A stretch of 64,000 nucleotides of DNA. Source: CAYRWR01 sp964428015 (GTDB lineage Bacteria; Spirochaetota; Brevinematia; Brevinematales; CAYRWR01). The translations under genes and the position numbers were made by a program. Shown in pieces: positions 49,826 through 56,702 of the stretch. The notes below the pieces were generated by a model. That model was not told where the DNA came from, made no database searches, and saw only the letters and a program-made list of their open reading frames with translations. The first letter of the stretch is position 1. The number at the start of each line of letters is the position of its first letter. The stretch spans positions 1 through 64,000 of the forward strand of contig CAYRWR010000012.1 of assembly GCA_964428015.1 (NCBI GenBank), read 5' to 3'.

Positions 49826-50068
49826 ATGCATGAAATACATCTGTTGAGAGATTTACTCAATGACCTTTTAAAAAAAGGGGAAGAGGAAAAAACCACTAAA
49901 ATCCAGAAGGTATATCTCAGAATGGGTGAATTCACTGAAATAAACCCTGAAATACTCAAACATTTTTTTGCTCAGGAAAGCGTGGGTACCATTGCCGAGG
50001 GCGCTCAGATTGAAATAGAACCCTCTCCTACCAGGGAATTACGGCTGGTGTCTTTTGACTGTGAGTAG
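49826..50068 (+). CDS. Truncated HypA-like nickel chaperone lacking the zinc domain
   Basis: 80 residues starting MHEIHLLRDLLNDLL, with the N-terminal Met-His nickel-binding end and KVYLRMGEFTEINPE, GTIAEGAQIEIEP typical of HypA. Family members are usually about 110-120 residues with two CxxC pairs in a zinc finger; here the protein stops in SFDCE where that domain should begin, and the next gene starts 10 bp later. The sequence downstream encodes no zinc finger in another frame. It has a good AAAGGAG site. Either zinc-free function or a lost domain. Confidence 0.85.
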   Translation: MHEIHLLRDLLNDLLKKGEEEKTTKIQKVYLRMGEFTEINPEILKHFFAQESVGTIAEGAQIEIEPSPTRELRLVSFDCE

Positions 50069-50078
50069 AGGATAAGTT

Positions 50079-51392
50079 ATGTGCTATGCTATACCCGGCA
50101 GGATAACTCAGCTTGAAGATAAACTGGCTACAATAGAGTACTTTGGTGAAAAAAAACAAGCCTGGCTGGAGCTGGATGAAGTGGGCATAGGTGACTATGT
50201 CTACGCCCAGGGCGGATTTGTGATCAAAAGCCTGCCGGAGCGTGAAGCAGAAGCTATTCTCCATACCTGGAGAGAAAGTTTCTTTGCTCTCCAGGAGACA
50301 GATTTGCGACTGGCACGTATGGATCTGTCTCAGACGGGTCTGCGCCCCGAAGTTATTAGGATACTAGATCGGGCTATGGAAGACAGGCCGCTTTCCAGGG
50401 AAGACCTGCTTACTCTTATGAATTCAGAAGAAGACTCTGAAATTCAATATCTGACCCGTGCTGCTAATTTCCTCAGAGCTAAACATATGGATAATTCCTG
50501 CTGTGTCCACGGGATTGTGGAATTTACCTCACATTGTAAAAGAAACTGTCATTATTGCGGGCTTTCTGTCCATAACCGCAATCTGGAGCGTTACCGCATG
50601 TCGGATGAACAGTTTCTGGAAACGGTAGCTATTGCTGTGGAAAAATACGGATTTCAGGCCCTGGTTCTGCAGGGAGGTGAAGACGCAGGTTTTCCACCTG
50701 AAAGACTGGCCGGACTAATCCGTGAAATAAAAAAACGACACGCGGTTCTGGTATTTGTGTCTGTGGGTGAAGTGGGTCTCCCCGGTCTGGATCTCCTGTA
50801 TGAAGCGGGAGCCAGGGGACTATTACTACGGTTTGAAACATCCGACCCCGTTCTCTATTCTGCACTGCACCCGGGATACCAATTGGCAGACCGGCTCTCT
50901 CATATCCGGCATGCCTGGGAGACAGGCTATCTGATTATTACTGGAAGTCTGATCGGAATACCCGGCCAGAGCCGGGAGAGTATAGTTGATGACCTGCTGC
51001 TGACTAAAGAACTGCATGCTGAGATGTATAGTTTTGGACCCTTTATCCCTCATCCTGACACTCCCATGGGCGGAATGTCTGCCGGTAACGCAGACCTCAT
51101 GATCAGGACCATAGCACTGGCCCGTCTGGTCGACCCCCAAAACGCCAAGATTCTGGTCACTACAGCCTTTGAGACCCTGGCACCCAGTGCCCGGCAGACC
51201 GGTCTGATGGCAGGGGCTAATAGTGTGATGCTCAATGTCACACCGGAACAGATGAGGGGTGCTTATAGCATCTATCCCGGACGTGCCCATCAGGATGAAT
51301 CTATTCAGGATCAGATACTGACCACCATAGGTATGCTCAGGGATCTGGGCAGAGCTCCCACAGACCTGGGTGTACACCTGGGAATCCGATAA
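50079..51392 (+). CDS. Fusion of HypC to a HydE-like radical SAM maturase
   Basis: A 437-residue protein in one uninterrupted frame. Residues 1 to about 68 are a complete HypC: MCYAIPGRI with the essential Cys2, GIGDYVYAQGGFVIK and EREAEAIL. From about residue 85 to the end it is HydE-like: the radical SAM motif Cys153-x3-Cys157-x2-Cys160 (CKRNCHYCGL), VLQGGEDAGF, GSLIGIPGQ and SFGPFIPHPDTPMGG, with the C-terminal YSIYPG. HypC scaffolds the Fe(CN)2CO unit with HypD; HydE works in [FeFe] cofactor assembly. The fusion lies in a [NiFe] operon without hypBDEF, which may be elsewhere in the genome. Confidence 0.92.
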   Translation: MCYAIPGRITQLEDKLATIEYFGEKKQAWLELDEVGIGDYVYAQGGFVIKSLPEREAEAILHTWRESFFALQETDLRLARMDLSQTGLRPEVIRILDRAMEDRPLSREDLLTLMNSEEDSEIQYLTRAANFLRAKHMDNSCCVHGIVEFTSHCKRNCHYCGLSVHNRNLERYRMSDEQFLETVAIAVEKYGFQALVLQGGEDAGFPPERLAGLIREIKKRHAVLVFVSVGEVGLPGLDLLYEAGARGLLLRFETSDPVLYSALHPGYQLADRLSHIRHAWETGYLIITGSLIGIPGQSRESIVDDLLLTKELHAEMYSFGPFIPHPDTPMGGMSAGNADLMIRTIALARLVDPQNAKILVTTAFETLAPSARQTGLMAGANSVMLNVTPEQMRGAYSIYPGRAHQDESIQDQILTTIGMLRDLGRAPTDLGVHLGIR

Positions 51393-51420
51393 AATCAACA
51401 GGAAAATTACACCCTTTCTT

Positions 51421-51449
51421 TTGCTTTTTCCCGTTTTCAAGGGTAGAAT
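51421..51449 (+). promoter_or_regulatory. Predicted promoter of the gene at 51488
   Basis: TTGCTT (51421-51426), 17 bp, TAGAAT (51444-51449). Confidence 0.4.
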
Positions 51450-51487
51450 AACATTAATAGACTTTTAAACTTTTTCAGGAGGCTGAG

Positions 51488-52102
51488 ATGAAAAGGATGC
51501 TATTGTATTTAATGTTTTTTTCGGTACTATCTATACCGTTTTCCTATTCCTACGCGAAGGACACCAAAATGACAGTATCAGTAAAACAGATCCCGGCCAG
51601 TGTCGAGGAATTTTTGGCATTACGAGACACTCTGGCTACAACCCCTGAAGGTGGAGCAGCTGTGATGCTGGTGGCTCTCATGGAATTCATGCAGAATAAG
51701 ACCCTGGGGATGCAGTGTATCACCATTGCTCTGGATCAGAACAGCCTTTCTTCTGGAAATACCTATAAAGGATTTACACCCGGGAATGGGATTATGTATC
51801 ATCTCAACCGGTTTTCCATTCCGGAACGTAAACATATTCCCTGGGCGTATGTAGTGGGAGCGACGTCAGAAAACAATTATGAAGTCCCTCTGCCTTATTC
51901 ATTTGAAATGAGCCGCAATAAATCCAGTGAAATCAGTGAAGATATGATCAAAGTGTTTGTTTCCTGCTATGGTACATCCTATCCCCGGCCGGTTACTTTG
52001 AAGAAAAATAACCGGGGCATATGGAAAGCTTACGAGCTTTCTTCTCTTTTCCTGGATGTAGTAGGCCCGGCAAAATTGATAAATAAAGATGATGATTTAT
52101 AG
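51488..52102 (+). CDS. Secreted protein resembling DUF6935
   Basis: A 204-residue protein with a signal peptide (LLYLMFFSVLSIPFSYSYA) and AGGAGG just before the ATG. The mature part has PEGGAAVMLVALMEFMQNKTLGMQC and later SCYGTSYPRPVTLKKNNRGIWKAYELSSL, which I associate with the DUF6935 family of secreted bacterial proteins; the assignment is from memory and tentative. No catalytic motif. Not linked functionally to the upstream hydrogenase operon as far as can be seen. Confidence 0.65.
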   Translation: MKRMLLYLMFFSVLSIPFSYSYAKDTKMTVSVKQIPASVEEFLALRDTLATTPEGGAAVMLVALMEFMQNKTLGMQCITIALDQNSLSSGNTYKGFTPGNGIMYHLNRFSIPERKHIPWAYVVGATSENNYEVPLPYSFEMSRNKSSEISEDMIKVFVSCYGTSYPRPVTLKKNNRGIWKAYELSSLFLDVVGPAKLINKDDDL

Positions 52103-52114
52103 AAAAGGGGTGAA

Positions 52115-52867
52115 TTAGCCGTTACTGAACCAGGTAATTACCCAACGGCCATTGATCAGACTGAAATCTATGCTGTAATCATCCAGAAACTGGAAGGTAT
52201 CCCGGGCCCAAATATATCCCATTTGTCCATTGGGGGCCTGTACTAAAGTCCAGGGATAAAACCAATAATTGTCAGGTGAAGATAATGCGGTTGTATTACT
52301 GATATAGAGAAGAATCTGGTAGGAAACCTGGTCTATAATGGGTGCGCTAAATTCAGGATATTCCCGCACAGGTACATCAGTCCTGGTCACGGATATAAAA
52401 TTCAACTCCAGTGGTTCCCAGAACTGTCCTTCCTCATAGCTATAATATACTCTAAGCATATCAGAAGGAAACTTATAACAAAATACCGGGCAATAAAAAT
52501 GTGTCCGGTCTGGTTTCCCCTCCATGTCCAGTCCAAAGCACCCCCCCGACAACAGGGCTTTATGGAACAGGGGCCAAAGACGTGAATCAGGATCCTCTGG
52601 TTTCCAGTATTCCATAAAATCGGCCAGGGGCTGTACCACAGTGTCATCCAGATAGGGGAGCAGGGCCTGCCAGTCCCGTGTCTCGACAGCCTGTTTTATT
52701 GCTGATAAAGTCACAGCTAATGCAGGATCTACTCTGGATTCATCCGGACCATACAAGGTAAGAGTCCGATAGGGCTGATGCCAGGCTAACTGCGATTGGC
52801 CCCACAGGACATTCAGGCTAAAGAGGAAAACGGGAATAATAAAAAGCTGAAGAATTATTTTTTTAAT
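52115..52867 (-). CDS. Secreted protein of unknown function with apparent ATT start codon
   Basis: About 250 residues. From the ATT at 52867 the frame reads (M)KKIILQLFIIPVFLFSLN, a textbook signal peptide, and AGGAG (52878-52874) lies 6 bp upstream. An in-frame TAG (52879-52877) closes the frame just before, and no ATG, GTG or TTG occurs until TTG at 52756, which would delete the signal peptide. The mature protein has EYPEFSAPIIDQVSY and ISLINGRWVITWF-like beta strands and an SH3-like GQMGYIWARD. Family not recognised. Confidence 0.7.
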   Translation of the reverse strand: MKKIILQLFIIPVFLFSLNVLWGQSQLAWHQPYRTLTLYGPDESRVDPALAVTLSAIKQAVETRDWQALLPYLDDTVVQPLADFMEYWKPEDPDSRLWPLFHKALLSGGCFGLDMEGKPDRTHFYCPVFCYKFPSDMLRVYYSYEEGQFWEPLELNFISVTRTDVPVREYPEFSAPIIDQVSYQILLYISNTTALSSPDNYWFYPWTLVQAPNGQMGYIWARDTFQFLDDYSIDFSLINGRWVITWFSNG

Positions 52868-52892
52868 AAGAGTCTCCTATCAGGTTTAAATT

Positions 52893-52921
52893 AATATATC
52901 ATTTTTCAGAATGAATCTCAA
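52893..52921 (-). promoter_or_regulatory. Predicted promoter of the ATT-start gene
   Basis: Minus-strand TTGAGA (52921-52916), 17 bp, TATATT (52898-52893). Confidence 0.5.
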
Positions 52922-53040
52922 TACTTTGATGCTAAAATAACGCATCTTTTTTCACTTCATGAACCTTATAAGTTTGGTATTTAAAATTATTTAAACCTGT
53001 GATATAGTATTGTTGAGAATAATGTTTTGGGGAGCCTGGC

Positions 53041-53796
53041 ATGAAATACAGCCTTATCCTTTGGATTCTGTTTTTGAGCAGCAATTTATTTGCTGCTGAA
53101 CGATTTATCTCCCCCCTTCCTCTTCGACTGGGAGAAAAGCTGGTGTTTAGTGTGAAAGTACTGGGAGCATATATCGGTGATCAGACTCTTACTGTGGATA
53201 AAATCGTAGACTATAATGGGAAAAAAGTGGTGGAAGGGTGGGGCACTTCTGTGTCCAAACGAAAAGTATATTATCTCAATGATAAGGAAATGACTTATTT
53301 TGACCCGGTGACTCTGGACCCGTTGTACAATGAAAGATGGGTGCACCAGGGAGACTGGGTGGACCGTATGTGGTTTAATTTTTTCCCGGATCTGCAACAG
53401 GTAATATATATACATAATAAGGGTGGTAATAAGAAAAACACAATTCAATACCAGGGCCGGATGAACAGTTTTTACACTATGATTGCCTATTTGCGCAGTC
53501 TGGATTATGAATGGTACTTGACTAAAAAAAAGCCTATTGAGTTTAATTATTTGTTTGGTATTTATCTGAAACACGCGGTTTTTAAGTGTACAGCTACCAC
53601 CATCAGGTATAAAGGAAATAACGTCCCGGCAGTTCTGGTAAAAGAAATTAATGGTATGGGATACCAGTTCATCATCCTGCTGAATGAGGACAGGCTCCCC
53701 TTTAAACTGGTGATCCCGGGGGACAGTCTTAGTTTTGTGATTTATCTCAAAGATTTTACACGGGGGTCTGCCCTCATTTCAGAAGGTCTCAATTAA
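53041..53796 (+). CDS. Secreted DUF3108-like protein
   Basis: A 251-residue protein with a signal peptide (MKYSLILWILFLSSNLFA). The pattern PLRLGEKLVFSVKVLGAYIGDQTLTV near the start and LNEDRLPFKLVIPGDSLSFVIYLKDF at the end fits DUF3108, a family of periplasmic beta-rich proteins of unclear role. The ribosome binding site GGGGAG precedes the ATG. Its stop codon overlaps that of the convergent thiE gene in a shared TTAA. Confidence 0.75.
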   Translation: MKYSLILWILFLSSNLFAAERFISPLPLRLGEKLVFSVKVLGAYIGDQTLTVDKIVDYNGKKVVEGWGTSVSKRKVYYLNDKEMTYFDPVTLDPLYNERWVHQGDWVDRMWFNFFPDLQQVIYIHNKGGNKKNTIQYQGRMNSFYTMIAYLRSLDYEWYLTKKKPIEFNYLFGIYLKHAVFKCTATTIRYKGNNVPAVLVKEINGMGYQFIILLNEDRLPFKLVIPGDSLSFVIYLKDFTRGSALISEGLN

Positions 53797-54437
53797 GACA
53801 GGTTTTCCTCAATTATACGGTTCAGCAACCTGACTTCATTGGCAATATCCGGAGATTGTGTAATTGCGGTGACTAGACATATCGACTGAGCTCCTCGTTT
53901 CAAGACCTCAGTCAAATTGTCTTTTTTAATACCTCCAATAGCGACAAAGGAAAGTTGGACATGATTTACGACATAATCGAGATACTCCAATCCTACCGGG
54001 CCATCGGGATGTATTTTGGTAGTAGTGTGATAAATCGGCCCGACTCCGATGTAATCCGCGCCTAACTTTTGTGCTGTAAGAGCCTGCTGGGGGGAATGAG
54101 TAGATAGACCTATAATTTTGTTGCCTAACAAAGACCTGGCATCATCCAGGGGGATATCGTCCTGTCCCAAATGGACACCATCAGCATCAATCAGGAGCGC
54201 AATATCCACAAAATCATTGATCAAAAATAATACGCCCGCGTCACTGGTCATTTTACGGATTTCGCGGCACTCCCGGAGTTGTTCGTTTTTAGTAAGTGTG
54301 TCTTTATCACGGTATTGTATAACACGGATGCCCCCTTCAATCATAGCACGTGCTACCTCAATATTCGTGCGGCCTAATGAAAGTTCTCTGCTGAGTATTC
54401 CATATATACCGGATGGTAAAACATTTTTTATTTTCAT
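53793..54437 (-). CDS. thiE: Thiamine-phosphate synthase
   Basis: Couples HMP-PP and the thiazole phosphate to thiamine phosphate. A 214-residue TIM barrel with RVIQYRDKDT, FLINDFVDIALLIDADGVHLGQDD, YIGVGPIYHTTTK and FVAIGGI, all typical. Last gene of the thiSG-thiH-thiE operon; overlaps thiH by 4 bp. Confidence 0.96.
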   Translation of the reverse strand: MKIKNVLPSGIYGILSRELSLGRTNIEVARAMIEGGIRVIQYRDKDTLTKNEQLRECREIRKMTSDAGVLFLINDFVDIALLIDADGVHLGQDDIPLDDARSLLGNKIIGLSTHSPQQALTAQKLGADYIGVGPIYHTTTKIHPDGPVGLEYLDYVVNHVQLSFVAIGGIKKDNLTEVLKRGAQSICLVTAITQSPDIANEVRLLNRIIEENLS

Positions 54438-55543
54438 AGCATTTCCCAGTCTTTGAATACCGGCTCATAACCCAGCCTGGCTATAGTTTGGGCTATTTGG
54501 TTGATACTTCTTTTATCATTGATCTCAAATTGGGGAGTCTCACAGGAATTTGATAAAGAATAACCTCCTACCGTGGTGTCCGAACCAGCCGACATCCGGG
54601 TTATCCCCAGCGGTAACAGATGATCTCTGAGAGTACTGTTTTCACGGGTTGACAATGTGATACCGGTACGCGGCAGAAACAAACGGTAAGCGAGAATTAA
54701 CTGTACCAGACCGGTGTCGTCCAGATGAAATCCAGACTGATATTGACCTTCAGCCGCATTTAAACGGGGCAGTGATAAGGAGAACTCAGTCTCGGGAAAA
54801 CGTTGCTGAAGATAATGCGCGTGCAGTCCTGCCAGAAAACCTTCTTTTACCGGTTCAGCCAGACCAAACAACGCACCAATATTGACCGATCTCATCCCTG
54901 CCTGAGCACCACGTTCCGGGCACATCAACCGGAAATCATAATTGGATTTAGGGCCTTTGGTATGGACCCTGGAATAGATGTCCTGATCATAGACTTCCTG
55001 GTATATGGTAAGACTATCAGCACCTGCCGCTTTCAATCTTTTATACCCTTCCATTTCCAAGGGGTAAATTTCAATAGCAATGGAGGAAAAATATTTTTTG
55101 AGAATAGATAAGGCCTGTTCTAAATAAGCCAGGGGGGTCTGTTCCGGTGATTCCCCTGTCAATACTAATATATGGCGCATACCCTCACCTGACAGTTTTA
55201 TAGCATTTTTTTCAATTTCTTCCATGTTTAATCGGGAGCGTTTGATAGAATTGTTGATGCTGAATCCGCAGTACAGACAATCATTGCTGCAGTAGTTGGA
55301 TAAATATAGAGGAATATACAACTGGATCACCCGGCCAAAATACTGAATGGTCAAATTCCTGGCTTTTTGAGCCATAGCTTCCAGGTGAGATAAGGCAGCG
55401 GGTGAAAGCAATGCCAGAAAATCCCAATCGGTGAGCTTATCTTTGGCTAACAGTGGGGGAATATCTCTGGAATCGATCCGGGAAAAATAATCCTCAAATG
55501 AAAAATCAGACCAACGAATTAGAATATTCCTGAAATTCATCAT
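54434..55543 (-). CDS. thiH: 2-iminoacetate synthase ThiH (radical SAM)
   Basis: Cleaves tyrosine to dehydroglycine for thiazole synthesis in anaerobes. 369 residues with the radical SAM motif CSNDCLYCGFSINN (Cys-x3-Cys-x2-Cys), LVLTGESPEQTPL, LTIYQEVYD and ITLSTREN. Use of ThiH rather than the oxygen-dependent ThiO fits an anaerobic lifestyle. It overlaps both neighbours by 4 bp. Confidence 0.96.
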   Translation of the reverse strand: MMNFRNILIRWSDFSFEDYFSRIDSRDIPPLLAKDKLTDWDFLALLSPAALSHLEAMAQKARNLTIQYFGRVIQLYIPLYLSNYCSNDCLYCGFSINNSIKRSRLNMEEIEKNAIKLSGEGMRHILVLTGESPEQTPLAYLEQALSILKKYFSSIAIEIYPLEMEGYKRLKAAGADSLTIYQEVYDQDIYSRVHTKGPKSNYDFRLMCPERGAQAGMRSVNIGALFGLAEPVKEGFLAGLHAHYLQQRFPETEFSLSLPRLNAAEGQYQSGFHLDDTGLVQLILAYRLFLPRTGITLSTRENSTLRDHLLPLGITRMSAGSDTTVGGYSLSNSCETPQFEINDKRSINQIAQTIARLGYEPVFKDWEML

Positions 55544-56526
55544 GATTCCAACTGTAAAAATCCGGTTAAGGGAGAACTGGCCTGGGCATAAGAAGAAGCT
55601 GATCTCCCCTGTGCCAGCCGGGCTGTACGACCAGCCTGAACAGCCAGGGAGAAGGCCCTTCCCATAGCCACAGGGTCCTGTGCTGTAGATATGGCGGTGT
55701 TAACCAGTACAGCATCCACGCCTAACTCCATTGCTTCCGCGGCTTGAGAAGGTAATCCTATCCCCGCGTCTACAATTACTGGAATTGTGGAATTTTCGAT
55801 TATAATTTCCAGAAAAGACCTTGTTTTTAGACCCTGATTTGAGCCTATGGGAGCACCTAAGGGCATAACCGCAGCTGCACCTGCCTCTTCAAGTTTCTTG
55901 CAGGTAATGGGGTCGGCATGTATATAGGGCAGTACATGAAACCCTTCCCCTGCCAGAACCCGGGTAGCAGCTATTGTCGCCTCATTATCCGGGAGCAGGT
56001 GTTTCATATCGGTAATGATCTCGATTTTAATAAAACTGCCGCAACCTGCTTCTCTGGCAATCCGGGCTATTCGGATGGCCTCCTCCGAAGTTCTAGCTCC
56101 GGAAGTATTTGGAAGTAATGTTATATGGGATGGTATGAATTCCAGAATATTTTTACTTCCGGATTTGAAATCCACCCTTCTCAAAGCGACAGTGATCATT
56201 TCTGAACCACTGGCCTCCAGCATGGGAGATATTAATTCAGGGTTGGAAAACTTTCCTGTTCCGGTAAATAGCCGGTTGTGGAAAAGTGTACCTCCTATAT
56301 TCAAAGGAGTAGGATCAGTGGGAATACTTCCTCCACCCATAAAGGTAATAATTTCCAGTTCATCCTGCTCCTGTAAGCTGATTTGTGCCCAATCTTCTCT
56401 TTTTTCTATGTGCATGTTTCTTTCGATGACAATAGATCGAGGTTGTAGGCCGATTTCATTGACATAGTCTAAAAGTGAACAGGCTGTAATAGTAGTCCAT
56501 GTGCCATTTACCCTAACATTAATCAT
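55540..56526 (-). CDS. thiSG: ThiS-ThiG fusion (sulfur carrier plus thiazole synthase)
   Basis: One frame of about 328 residues. Residues 1 to about 66 are ThiS (MINVRVNG, ending ITFMGGG); after a short linker (SIPTDPTP) comes ThiG with PLNIGGTLFHNRLFTGTGKF, FIKIEIITD, VMPLGAPIGSNQG and PVIVDAGIGLPSQAAEAMELG. In free ThiS the C-terminal Gly-Gly is converted to a thiocarboxylate; here it is internal. The ATG at 56526 follows GGAG and the riboswitch terminator; an in-frame ATG at 56553 lies within that terminator. No thiF is visible. Confidence 0.94.
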   Translation of the reverse strand: MINVRVNGTWTTITACSLLDYVNEIGLQPRSIVIERNMHIEKREDWAQISLQEQDELEIITFMGGGSIPTDPTPLNIGGTLFHNRLFTGTGKFSNPELISPMLEASGSEMITVALRRVDFKSGSKNILEFIPSHITLLPNTSGARTSEEAIRIARIAREAGCGSFIKIEIITDMKHLLPDNEATIAATRVLAGEGFHVLPYIHADPITCKKLEEAGAAAVMPLGAPIGSNQGLKTRSFLEIIIENSTIPVIVDAGIGLPSQAAEAMELGVDAVLVNTAISTAQDPVAMGRAFSLAVQAGRTARLAQGRSASSYAQASSPLTGFLQLES

Positions 56527-56534
56527 AATTACTC

Positions 56535-56563
56535 CAAAAAAAAAACGCCGCAAAAGCGGCGTT
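56535..56563 (-). terminator. Attenuator terminator of the TPP riboswitch
   Basis: Minus-strand stem AACGCCGC / GCGGCGTT with an AAAA-type loop followed by about ten T, placed between the TPP aptamer and the thiSG ATG. Premature termination when TPP is bound is the expected mechanism. Confidence 0.92.
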
Positions 56564-56580
56564 AAACTTTCATTTTCACG

Positions 56581-56663
56581 CCGTTTCCCTACGCCGGTAT
56601 GATCCGGGTCAGGTCCAAAGGGTATGTTCTCAGACGAGCATTTAGGCTCGACACCCCTAACGG
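56581..56663 (-). promoter_or_regulatory. TPP riboswitch (THI element)
   Basis: On the minus strand: P1 arm CCGTT at 56663-56659 pairs with AACGG at 56585-56581. Conserved THI-box parts are GGGGTG, CTGAGA, ACCCTTTGGACCTGA and GATCATACCGGCGTAGGGA. It controls the downstream thiSG-thiH-thiE operon by attenuation. Confidence 0.97.
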
Positions 56664-56702
56664 ATAATTAAAGTTTAAGTTAGTTTTATCTTTTAGTCTA
56701 AT

